A stretch of 64,000 bases of DNA, taken from contig CAVTRI010000002.1 in NCBI GenBank assembly GCA_963737075.1, forward strand, positions 62,001-126,000, read 5' to 3'. The notes beneath the pieces were generated by a model. The model had not been told where the DNA came from, did not search any database, and saw nothing but the letters and a program-made list of their open reading frames with translations. The stretch's first letter is position 1. Each line of letters begins with the position of its first letter. Positions 50,452 to 58,457 of this stretch are shown here, one piece after another. Both the position numbers and the translations under genes were made by a program. The DNA is from CAVTRI01 sp963737075 (GTDB lineage Bacteria > Actinomycetota > Acidimicrobiia > Acidimicrobiales > Palsa-688).

Positions 50452-50712
50452 TCATCGTGAAGGCCTCCCCCCCGCCGACCGGCCCTCAAGGCGGGCGCGA
50501 CGGCGCTCGTAGCGGCCCCGACGCAGACGCCGGACGACCAGGGGATCGTAGGCGTCGGCGTCTGCGGACTCGATCAGCGTGGCCAGCAACTGGTAGTAGC
50601 GGGTGGACGAAAGTCCGAGCCGGGCGCGAATAGCGTCCTCCTTGGGGCCGGGCTCGGTCCACCATCCCCGCTCGAAGTCGAGGATCGCTCGCTCGCGCTC
50701 GCTCAATCCCAT
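50452..50712 (-). CDS. DUF3263 helix-turn-helix protein
   Basis: An 86-residue protein matching DUF3263: LSERERAILDFERGWWTEPGPKEDAIRARLGLSSTRYYQLLATLIESADADAYDPLVVRRLRRGRYERRRARL. The helix-turn-helix-like segment IRARLGLSSTRYYQLL and basic tail suggest DNA binding. It is common in Actinomycetota beside LytR_C-type genes. ATG 50712 lies 7 bases after a CAGGCT box. Confidence 0.9.
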   Translation of the reverse strand: MGLSERERAILDFERGWWTEPGPKEDAIRARLGLSSTRYYQLLATLIESADADAYDPLVVRRLRRGRYERRRARLEGRSAGGRPSR

Positions 50713-50719
50713 TCGGGCG

Positions 50720-50725
50720 AGCCTG
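50720..50725 (-). promoter_or_regulatory. -10 box of the DUF3263 gene (leaderless)
   Basis: CAGGCT on the minus strand is followed by 7 bases and ATG 50712. Confidence 0.45.
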
Positions 50726-50768
50726 CCACCCTTCGGACCTGAGGATCAAGCACCCTCCGGTCGGGCCG

Positions 50769-53240
50769 TCATGCGCGGGTCGGCTGGTACCACACCAGGG
50801 ACCCGAAGCCGCCCAGGTCCCACACCCAGTCGGCAGGGTAATTGCCCGCCCGGCTTACCGGCCGGCCGTAGACGGCGGCCGACCCGGGCGCGGCCGTGCT
50901 GTAGACACAAGCAGCCACGCCGGCGGACACCCAGCCGCTCCCCGGCGAGCCGCCACGCGTGAAGTAGTAGTGGGTGTAGCGGACCAGTCCGGATGAGGTC
51001 GGATAGATGAACTCGTCGAGGGGCGACAACCCCGCCGGGCACCCGCCTCCGACAGGGGGATATGCGTAGGCGGCGTAGGACTGTTCGGTCCAGCTGCCAC
51101 CGCTCGTCGGGGCGGCGAAGCCGAGATACCAAATATTCGAGCCGGTGGACGCGTTCACATCAGTGCGATGCCACTCGCCGAACGGCTGGGCGCAGTAGGG
51201 GTTGAAGTCGAAGGTCACCGTGGTCCCCGACTGCGTTTGGGTGAAGACCACGTCGCACGCGACCGACGGGTTCGTGCTGGCGACCGGCGCCGGCGTGAGC
51301 CCCGCGGCCTGGATCTCAGCAGCGCATTGCGCCTCGAGCTGACCGATGCAGTTGGGCGCCGACGGAGGCGAGCCGTGGTAAGCGGCGATGATCTGGGTCC
51401 CCGGTTTTTGGTAGCCGCTCACGTTGGTGCTGAGCACGACGCCTACCGGCACGCCGGGGCCCTGGTCCTGGGCGACGCAGACGAAGCCCGCGGCGTCAGC
51501 CGTCGCGCAGTACGTCGACGGGGCGGCGCCGCCCGGGGCAGGCACCTGCAACTCGTCCACCGCCAGCGTCACGACAGAACCGGCGGTCACTGTCGTGCCC
51601 GCCGGGGGGCTCGTCGAGGCGACGATGTCCGGCTTGGTTGCGCCCGCTTGCGCCAGGTATTGGGAGGCGCACTGCAGCTTCGCCATCTGGAGCTGCGCGC
51701 ACGCGGCCTGAGCGTTCTGCCCGACCAGTCCGCCGGGCACCTTCGGGCCCGGGGTCGCGGTCACCTTCGTTGTCGACGTGGTGGAGGAAGACGTCGACGA
51801 GGTGGAAGGCGAGGTCGGCGAGGATGGTGAGGTCTGGACCGCACCCCCGGGCGAGGGTGTCGGCGGTTTCTGCGTAGGTACGGCCTGCGGCTGCGTGGTC
51901 AGGTTGGGCGTCGAGGGCGCGGCGGGGACAGCGGCCGGCGCCGAAGGTACGAACGGAGCGGTCGGAGGGTTCTGCGGAATGGCAGCCAGTGGTGAGGAGG
52001 CCGGCGACGGAGTCACGGACGGTGCAGGGCCGATGACGGGCGGCTGCTGCCACGCGGGAGGTGCGGCCACCGGCTGGACGGAAGCCGCCGGGCTGGACGT
52101 CGTCGTCTCTGCCGCCGATTGGGTAGGCGGTGCCGCCGGATGTGCCGGGGCGTTGGGGTCGACGACCTCGTCGCCTGTGCCCTTGTCGATCAGGTGGACG
52201 GCCCCACTGGGATCGACCATCTTCCCGTCACGGGACGTGGGGTTGTCGATCCAGACTTCGCCGCCGTGGACAACGACCTCTATGGCGTCCTGGCTGGCCG
52301 CGCCCCCGGGCACGGCGATCGTGGAAACCGGCGCGAGGTCATCAGCCGCGTAGACGTCGACGGCGCTGGCGGCCTCATCGGGCACGTACACCCGGTCCGC
52401 GTTGGCCGCAGGGGGACCGAAACGGCCGCCGGCCGGCAGCGCCACCGACTGCACGCTGTCGTTGGCCAGGTTGACCGAGATGAGGCGGCCGCCGAGCACC
52501 ATCCACAGGGGGCCATCCGGCTGGCTGCTGTCGAGCTCAGGCATGCCTATCCCCGGCAGCGAGATCGGCGCCGCCGCCGGCTGGGCGAGCAGGTGGAGCG
52601 CCCCCGCACGGGGATCGACCGCGATTGGCGTCGAGCCGACCACGGCAACTGAAAGCGGGTCCCCGGCCGGCGCCACCTGGGTCGTTTGTGGCTGGCCGCC
52701 GTTCACGGCTGTCACCTTGCCGTCGGTCTCGCCGACGTACACGGTCCCGTTTGGCGCGATGGCCTGGCTGGCCACCGGTCCTGGTAGATGCACGGGCTTC
52801 CCCGGTACCAGGGTCTGGGGGTCCACCGCGGTGACGGTCTGCGCAGACCCGTTCACCACGAACACCTTGGAGCCGGCCGCCAGCACTGCAGTGCCGACCG
52901 GACCCCGCTGAGGAGTCATCGTGTTGAGGTCGATTCTGAACACCTTGCCGGTCCGCGGGTCGGCCGTGTACAGCTGACCATTCGGCTCCTGGACGACTTC
53001 GAGCGGATCGCCCAGGGCGCCGGCAACTGCCTGTGGGTGATCGGACACCACCGCGTCTTCGCGACCGGCGGGCCCGTTGATGTGGGCGATGGTCACGCCC
53101 TTGCGCAGCCACGCGCTGTCGTCGACCGCCACCGCGCGCGTGGTCTTGTACGCGGTCCCGAATGCCACCGCCATCACGGCGGCGACGATGACAATCACGA
53201 GGCCCGCGCGTGCGTAGCCGCGCGTGGGACGCGGAACCAT
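50769..53240 (-). CDS. Membrane-anchored beta-propeller protein with PASTA-like module
   Basis: An 823-residue protein with a membrane anchor (GLVIVIVAAVMAVAFGTAY, residues 13-31), an extracellular propeller-like region of YVTN/NHL-type repeats to about residue 345 (GQLYTADPRTGKVFRIDLNTMTPQ, GTVYVGETDGKVTAVNGG, DRVYVPDEAASAVDVYAADDLAP), a long Pro/Ser/Thr linker (about 360-505), then a PASTA-like segment (VPGGLVGQNAQAACAQLQMAKLQCA, STSPPAGTTVTAGSVVTLAV) and a Cys-containing C-terminal domain. It faces the FHA-kinase operon divergently and may be the extracellular partner or target of the kinase. Its exact function is unknown. Confidence 0.8.
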   Translation of the reverse strand: MVPRPTRGYARAGLVIVIVAAVMAVAFGTAYKTTRAVAVDDSAWLRKGVTIAHINGPAGREDAVVSDHPQAVAGALGDPLEVVQEPNGQLYTADPRTGKVFRIDLNTMTPQRGPVGTAVLAAGSKVFVVNGSAQTVTAVDPQTLVPGKPVHLPGPVASQAIAPNGTVYVGETDGKVTAVNGGQPQTTQVAPAGDPLSVAVVGSTPIAVDPRAGALHLLAQPAAAPISLPGIGMPELDSSQPDGPLWMVLGGRLISVNLANDSVQSVALPAGGRFGPPAANADRVYVPDEAASAVDVYAADDLAPVSTIAVPGGAASQDAIEVVVHGGEVWIDNPTSRDGKMVDPSGAVHLIDKGTGDEVVDPNAPAHPAAPPTQSAAETTTSSPAASVQPVAAPPAWQQPPVIGPAPSVTPSPASSPLAAIPQNPPTAPFVPSAPAAVPAAPSTPNLTTQPQAVPTQKPPTPSPGGAVQTSPSSPTSPSTSSTSSSTTSTTKVTATPGPKVPGGLVGQNAQAACAQLQMAKLQCASQYLAQAGATKPDIVASTSPPAGTTVTAGSVVTLAVDELQVPAPGGAAPSTYCATADAAGFVCVAQDQGPGVPVGVVLSTNVSGYQKPGTQIIAAYHGSPPSAPNCIGQLEAQCAAEIQAAGLTPAPVASTNPSVACDVVFTQTQSGTTVTFDFNPYCAQPFGEWHRTDVNASTGSNIWYLGFAAPTSGGSWTEQSYAAYAYPPVGGGCPAGLSPLDEFIYPTSSGLVRYTHYYFTRGGSPGSGWVSAGVAACVYSTAAPGSAAVYGRPVSRAGNYPADWVWDLGGFGSLVWYQPTRA

Positions 53241-53247
53241 GGGCGTG

Positions 53248-53253
53248 AGGGTA
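53248..53253 (-). promoter_or_regulatory. -10 box of the propeller-PASTA gene (leaderless)
   Basis: TACCCT on the minus strand lies 7 bases before ATG 53240. Confidence 0.5.
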
Positions 53254-53275
53254 ACGGCAGACCACGGACCGCGGG

Positions 53276-53281
53276 TATAGG
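53276..53281 (+). promoter_or_regulatory. -10 box of the FHA-kinase operon (leaderless)
   Basis: TATAGG lies 6 bases before GTG 53288; only 22 bases separate it from the opposing -10 box, so the two promoters are back to back. The match to TANNNT is imperfect at the last base. Confidence 0.35.
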
Positions 53282-53287
53282 GAGCCT

Positions 53288-54013
53288 GTGCCTGCGATAC
53301 CGTCGCGCCCCGTGCCGGAAGCCGTTGAGACCCCTCGCGACCAGGTCCTGGTCAGTTACGGCGATGAGCAGGCGGCACTGGCGCCGGGTGAGGTGTTCAC
53401 CTTTGGCCGGGCCCAGAACTGCACCGTCCAGCTCGGCGCGGACGACCTCGGGATATCGCGCCTGGCGGGTTCGGTCGAGCATGAGACCGGGACATGGTGG
53501 TTGCTCAACCGGAGCACCGTCCGGCCGCTGACAGTGACGGACGACCTCGGCCTGCGCACGGTCATCGCGGCCGGACGACGCCTGGCGCTCGAGGGGCAGA
53601 TGACCGTCGTCGTGGAAGGACAGGCGCGCCGGCACGCCCTCACGGTCACCGCGGCGCCGAGACCGGAGGTCGATCCCGACACTGACAGGTCGCGGGACCG
53701 ACGCCCGACAGCGACCGCGGAGGGTGTGGTGTTCGACGAGGACGACCGGAAGGCGCTCGTCGCAGTGTTCTCCGGCTACCTCCGGCCCTTTCCGCGTTAC
53801 GACCCGCATCCGCGGAGCTACGCCGACGCCGCAGCCGAGCTCGGTTGGCCTCGCACCACGCTCCTGAAGCGAATGGAGCGCATCCGCCGGCGCCTGACCG
53901 ACGCTGGTGTCGCCAATCTCCTCGGCGATACCGCCTTGGAGCACCTCGGGGACTGGGCGTTGGCGACTCGCGCCATCACCCGTGACGACCTGGAGATATT
54001 GCGACGAAATTGA
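53288..54013 (+). CDS. FHA domain protein with C-terminal helix-turn-helix-like region
   Basis: The 241-residue protein contains an FHA fold (residues about 20-110: FTFGRAQNCTVQLGADDLGISRLAGSVEHETGTWWLLNRS) with the GR, S, H and N positions that bind phosphothreonine. A C-terminal segment (PHPRSYADAAAELGWPRTTLLKRMERIRRRLTDAGVANLLG) looks like a helix-turn-helix. It presumably reads phosphothreonine put on by the neighbouring kinase. The kinase start overlaps its stop (TTGA) or lies just beyond. Confidence 0.88.
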   Translation: MPAIPSRPVPEAVETPRDQVLVSYGDEQAALAPGEVFTFGRAQNCTVQLGADDLGISRLAGSVEHETGTWWLLNRSTVRPLTVTDDLGLRTVIAAGRRLALEGQMTVVVEGQARRHALTVTAAPRPEVDPDTDRSRDRRPTATAEGVVFDEDDRKALVAVFSGYLRPFPRYDPHPRSYADAAAELGWPRTTLLKRMERIRRRLTDAGVANLLGDTALEHLGDWALATRAITRDDLEILRRN

Positions 54014-56238
54014 CCGCCGGGGTGTCTTTGGCGATGGGCGCACACGTCGACCTGGAGGCGTTGCTTGGGCGACCCGAACTCGTCGACGCGGAGGTCGTGG
54101 CCGTTAGCAGCCGCCGCACGACGGTGCGCGCCCGGCGACGCCAGGGCGGCTCCTTCGTGGCGGTCAAGTTGGCGCCGCCGCTGGTGTCCCGGCGCGCGCA
54201 GCGGCGGTTCCTGGCCGAAGTCGGGGTGCTCCTGCGGCTGGCACCGAGCCCGCATATCGTGCCGGTGCTCCAAGCCGGCGTCGGCGCGGGTGGCACCCCG
54301 TGGCTGGTGTCACCCTGGGTCGCCGGCGGATCGCTCGGCGACCGGCTCGATCACACCGGCCCGCTCGCGGTCGACGTGGTCGTCGAGACGGCTGTGGGGG
54401 CGGCGTCGGGGTTGGCGGTACTCCACCAGCAGGATGTGGTGCACGGCAACGTCACGCCTCGGAACTTGCTCTGGGAGGACCGGACTCTGCTCGACGGCAT
54501 GGCGCTGCCGAGCCTGGCCCCCGCTCCGCACACTGCGGGACCCGCCCCCCACCACGTCCCGCCCGAGGTGCTCGAAGGAGCCCCGTGGACGGCGTTGAGC
54601 GACGTGTGGGCGCTCGGGTCGTGCTTGTACACCCTGCTCGCCGGCCAGCCCCCGTGGGCACGTGGCGTGAGCGACGGGGTGACCACCCTCGTGCTGGCCA
54701 TGGCAACGAGCGGGCCGCCGCCGCTGCACCGCACCGACGTGCCCCCCTGGCTCGTGGAACTCGTCGGAGCCTGCCTGGCGGTCGAGCCGACCGGCCGGCC
54801 GGGGAGCCCGGAGGCGGTCGAAGCCTGGGTGCGCAGAGCCCGGCCCGACACCGCGCTCACCCTGGCCCCTTCGTCGCTCGACGTGGAGGGACGCCCGCTC
54901 GGCAGCCGGTACCTCCTGCTCGAGCCGATCGGCGCCGGAGCCAGCGGCCAGGTCTGGCGGGCCCGCCGGCGCTGGGACGGCGCCGCGGTTGCCGTGAAGG
55001 TGCTGCGGCCGGAGCTGTCCAGCGACCCGAATGCCGTCGCCCGGTTCCTCCGGGAGCGCAACACCCTCATCGGGCTCGATCACCCCAACCTCGTGGACGT
55101 GCTCGACCTGGTCGCCGAGGGGGGCGTCCTGGCGATCGTCATGCAGCTGGTCGAAGGCTCGGACCTTCGGGCCCTGCTGCGAGCCAACGGCGCCATGGCG
55201 GCGCCGGCGGCCGCCGTGCTTCTCGCCCAGGTCGCGGCCGCCTTGGCGGCGATCCATCGGGAGGGTGTCGTCCACCGGGATCTCAAACCGGAAAACGTCT
55301 TGGTCGAAACGGGCGGCGACCCGGTGCCGACGGTCCGGGTGACGGACTTCGGTGTGGCGAGAAGCGTGGGCGGCACGACGGTGACCGCAGCCGACCAACT
55401 GGTCGGCACGGCGGACTATCTGGCGCCCGAGCTGGTCGCTGGCCGCCCCCTGACCCCGGCCGCCGACATCTACAGCCTCGGGGTGGTGGCGTACGAACTG
55501 CTAAGCGGCCACCGGCCGTTCGAGGGCGAACACCCTGCCGCGGTGCTGCGAGCCCACCTGGACGCTGCCCCCGCGCCGTTGGCATCGCCGCTGTGGGGCC
55601 TGGTCGCCGCGTGCCTGGCGAAAGACCCCGCCGCTCGTCCCGATGCCGCCGCCGTGGCGAGCTCGATGTCAGCCTTCGCCAGCGGCGCGTCGATGAGTGA
55701 GACCCCCGCCCGAGCACTGGAGCCCGCCGCGGTCGAACCCCCGGCGGTACCCGTCATCCAAACACCGCCACCCGCCGCCTCGACGGCAACGTTTGCGTCA
55801 CCGCTCGGCCGGTCCCCCGCGAAGACAGCCGGAGGGCTCACCCGGGGTCGCCGCCACCGCCCGTGGTGGCTGGTCGCCGTCTCCGTGCTCGTCCTGGCGG
55901 CCGCCGCGGCAGGCGTCGCGGTGGCCCTTACCGGGTCGTCTTCGCAACCCCCCGCCGAAGCGACCGCCGATGTCACCAGCACGGTCACGGCCACCGGCGA
56001 CGGCGCCGTGACCGTGACGTGGTCCGACGTGAGCGGCAAGCCCGGCTTCCAGACGTACCTGCTGTTGCAGGACGGCCAGGCCGCGTCCACGCAGCCCTCG
56101 GGCACAGCCACCCACATCACCATGGACGGCGTACCACCCGGCAACCACTGTTTCCGGGTGGCGGCCGCCTTCCAGGGGCCGCTGCCCTCGGGCCTGCCAC
56201 ACCCGAACACGTCCAAGCAATGCGTGGCCGTCCCATGA
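54010..56238 (+). CDS. Tandem pseudokinase-Ser/Thr kinase with FN3 ectodomain
   Basis: A 742-residue protein of unusual order. Residues about 20-280 form a kinase fold that keeps the ATP Lys (K53 in VAVKLAPP) but has HGN (145-147) for HRD, no DFG and no Gly-rich loop, so it is a pseudokinase. Residues 293-557 are a complete Hanks kinase: GAGASGQVW, K330, HRDLKPEN (H422, D424), DFG (D446), GTADYLAPE. A membrane segment (about 618-642) precedes an extracellular FN3 domain (DGAVTVTWSDVSGKPGFQTYLLLQDG). The start is TTG 54010, or ATG 54034. Confidence 0.93.
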   Translation: MTAGVSLAMGAHVDLEALLGRPELVDAEVVAVSSRRTTVRARRRQGGSFVAVKLAPPLVSRRAQRRFLAEVGVLLRLAPSPHIVPVLQAGVGAGGTPWLVSPWVAGGSLGDRLDHTGPLAVDVVVETAVGAASGLAVLHQQDVVHGNVTPRNLLWEDRTLLDGMALPSLAPAPHTAGPAPHHVPPEVLEGAPWTALSDVWALGSCLYTLLAGQPPWARGVSDGVTTLVLAMATSGPPPLHRTDVPPWLVELVGACLAVEPTGRPGSPEAVEAWVRRARPDTALTLAPSSLDVEGRPLGSRYLLLEPIGAGASGQVWRARRRWDGAAVAVKVLRPELSSDPNAVARFLRERNTLIGLDHPNLVDVLDLVAEGGVLAIVMQLVEGSDLRALLRANGAMAAPAAAVLLAQVAAALAAIHREGVVHRDLKPENVLVETGGDPVPTVRVTDFGVARSVGGTTVTAADQLVGTADYLAPELVAGRPLTPAADIYSLGVVAYELLSGHRPFEGEHPAAVLRAHLDAAPAPLASPLWGLVAACLAKDPAARPDAAAVASSMSAFASGASMSETPARALEPAAVEPPAVPVIQTPPPAASTATFASPLGRSPAKTAGGLTRGRRHRPWWLVAVSVLVLAAAAAGVAVALTGSSSQPPAEATADVTSTVTATGDGAVTVTWSDVSGKPGFQTYLLLQDGQAASTQPSGTATHITMDGVPPGNHCFRVAAAFQGPLPSGLPHPNTSKQCVAVP

Positions 56239-56299
56239 GCGACCTTGTGAGCGAATCGGCCAGCACATGTGGCCGCGTCCTCCCCGGGAGGCTGCAGCC

Positions 56300-57280
56300 A
56301 TGAGCGAACAAACGGCCGCCACGGGCATCAGCGCGCGACACGCCGGCTGGTTCGCCGAGCGCCACGATCGGCTCCTGCGCAACCTGGAGCGGGTCATACG
56401 TGGCAAGGATGACGTCCTCCGCCAGGCCCTGTGCTGCCTGTTCGCCGAAGGCCACCTGCTCATCGAGGACGTCCCCGGCGTCGGGAAGACCTCGATCGCC
56501 AAGGCCCTGGCCACTTCCATCGACGCCTCCTGGCACCGAGTGCAGTTCACGCCGGACCTGCTGCCGTCGGACATCACCGGGGTGTCGATCTGGGACCAGT
56601 CGAGCCAACGGTTCGAGTTCCACCCCGGCCCGGTGTTCGCCCACCTGGTGCTGGCCGACGAGCTCAACAGGGCGTCTCCGAAGACGCAATCGGCCCTGCT
56701 GGAGGTCATGGAGGAGCGCCAGGTCACGGTTGACGCGCTCGCCTACCCAGTGCCCAGGCCGTTCCTGGTCATCGCCACCCAAAACCCGATCGACCTCGAC
56801 GGCACCTACCGGCTCCCCGAAGCCCAGCTCGACCGTTTTCTCATGCGGATCCGCGTCGGGTACCCGGGCCGCTCGGCTGAGGCCGACATCCTCGACCAGC
56901 GGGCTGTGGGAGGTCAGCCCCCGCAGATCGGCCCCGTCCTCGATGCCGGGCAGGTGCTCGAAATGGCGCGGGTCGCCGCCTACGTCCACGTGGAACCGAC
57001 CGTGACCCGCTACGTCGTGGGCCTCGCCGAGGCCAGCCGCAGCCTCTCGGGTGTCCGCCTCGGGCTCAGCCCACGCGGGTCGCTCGCACTGGTGCGGGCC
57101 GCCCAGTCCCGAGCGGTGGCCGACGGCCGCCCGTACGTCGTCCCGCAAGATGTCAAAGCGGTGGCCCATGCCGTCATCGGGCATCGCCTGATCCTCACCC
57201 CGGAGGCCGAGGTGGAGGGTCGCAGTGTCGACGAGATGGTAAACGCGCTGCTCGGGTCGGTCGCTGTCCCTTGTCAATGA
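56300..57280 (+). CDS. MoxR family AAA+ ATPase
   Basis: The 326-residue ATPase has Walker A LLIEDVPGVGKTSIAKALA, RVQFTPDLLPSDITGVSIW, Walker B HLVLADELNRASPKTQSALLEVMEERQV, sensor FLVIATQNPIDLDGTYRLPEAQLDRF and a C-terminal lid (LGLSPRGSLALVRAAQSRA). MoxR proteins act as chaperones, often for VWA or DUF58 partners; the DUF58 gene follows 7 bases after the stop. ATG 56300 has a GGGAGG Shine-Dalgarno. Same operon as the kinase. Confidence 0.95.
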   Translation: MSEQTAATGISARHAGWFAERHDRLLRNLERVIRGKDDVLRQALCCLFAEGHLLIEDVPGVGKTSIAKALATSIDASWHRVQFTPDLLPSDITGVSIWDQSSQRFEFHPGPVFAHLVLADELNRASPKTQSALLEVMEERQVTVDALAYPVPRPFLVIATQNPIDLDGTYRLPEAQLDRFLMRIRVGYPGRSAEADILDQRAVGGQPPQIGPVLDAGQVLEMARVAAYVHVEPTVTRYVVGLAEASRSLSGVRLGLSPRGSLALVRAAQSRAVADGRPYVVPQDVKAVAHAVIGHRLILTPEAEVEGRSVDEMVNALLGSVAVPCQ

Positions 57281-57287
57281 GCCGTCG

Positions 57288-58457
57288 ATGAGCGCGGCCC
57301 CGACCCGGCGGAGGCTGCCGATCACCCCTGCCGGATGGGCGCTGGTGGCGCTGATCGTCGTGTCAGAGGCGGCCGGGGCGTGGCTCGGGTACGAACAGCT
57401 GCAGGTGGTCGCGGCCGCCGGGCTGGTCACCTTGGTCGGCGCGGCCGCGGCCGTGCTGTGGCGTCCCCGGGTCGCCGTCAGCCGGGCCTTCCACCCGTCC
57501 ACGGTCGTGGCCGGCGAGCCGGCGGTGGCGGTCCTGGAGGTCACCAACCAGGCTCGCTGGCGGTCCCCGCCAGTAGCGGTGTTCGACCGGCTCGGCGATC
57601 AAGAGACTCTCCTGTCGGTTCGCTCCATGGCGGCGGGGCAGACAGTGAGGCTGCACTATCCCCTTCCAACCGACCGTCGGGCCCGGCTGACGCTCGGGCC
57701 GCTCGTCATCGTTCGCAACGATCCGCTCGGCCTTCTCGAAGCCCGCCAGGACCGGGAGGCCACTGACGTCCTGTGGGTCCACCCGAGAACCTGGCCGATC
57801 CACCCGCTGCCGGCTGGGGTCGTCGTCGACCTGGAAGGTCCGGTGTCCGACACCGCGCAAGCCGGGTCCGTCACGTTCGCGTCCCTTCGCGAATACGTCC
57901 CCGGGGACGACCGCCGCCTCATCCACTGGAGGTCGTCGGCGCGCACCGGGACCCTTTTGGTCCGCCACCATGTCGACACCAACGAACCCCGGGCGACGAT
58001 CGTCCTCGACGCCCGCCGCGCCATGTGGACCGAGCTCAGCTTCGAGGACGGCGTCGAGTTGTGCGCCTCCGTGGCCGCCGCGCTCACGGCCGTGGGTTTG
58101 ACCGCCGAGCTGCGAATCGTGGGCGAAGTGCCCGCCCGCATGCGTGAGCTAGGGGCCCTCACCCTCGCCGACCGGCTCAGCGCCGTCGACCCGAGCGACG
58201 ATGGTCGTCCGTCTTCTCTGCTCCGAGCCGTCGAAGCCGGCCCCGGCGGCGGCGCGCTGGTCGTCGTCAGCGGCACCCTCGAGCACGACGTCGAGACCAG
58301 GCTGTCGACCCAGCGGCGCCGACACTCTCCGGTCGTGGTCTGCCGCGTGCAGCCCGGCCGGGACACGGGCTGGCGGATCCGCTCCGGCGTGGTCATCGTT
58401 CGCGGCCCCACCGCCAAAGCGGTGGCCGCGGCGTGGAACCGCATGGTGGTGTCATGA
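57288..58457 (+). CDS. DUF58 domain protein
   Basis: A 389-residue protein with two N-terminal membrane segments (GWALVALIVVSEAAGAWLGY and VVAAAGLVTLVGAAAAVLW), a beta domain and the DUF58 motif SVTFASLREYVPGDDRRLIHWRSSARTGTLLVRHHV, followed by a VWA-like core (TIVLDARRAMWTE). DUF58 partners MoxR ATPases and is thought to be a membrane-tethered substrate receptor. Its stop overlaps the transglutaminase-like start by 4 bases (ATGA). Confidence 0.93.
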   Translation: MSAAPTRRRLPITPAGWALVALIVVSEAAGAWLGYEQLQVVAAAGLVTLVGAAAAVLWRPRVAVSRAFHPSTVVAGEPAVAVLEVTNQARWRSPPVAVFDRLGDQETLLSVRSMAAGQTVRLHYPLPTDRRARLTLGPLVIVRNDPLGLLEARQDREATDVLWVHPRTWPIHPLPAGVVVDLEGPVSDTAQAGSVTFASLREYVPGDDRRLIHWRSSARTGTLLVRHHVDTNEPRATIVLDARRAMWTELSFEDGVELCASVAAALTAVGLTAELRIVGEVPARMRELGALTLADRLSAVDPSDDGRPSSLLRAVEAGPGGGALVVVSGTLEHDVETRLSTQRRRHSPVVVCRVQPGRDTGWRIRSGVVIVRGPTAKAVAAAWNRMVVS

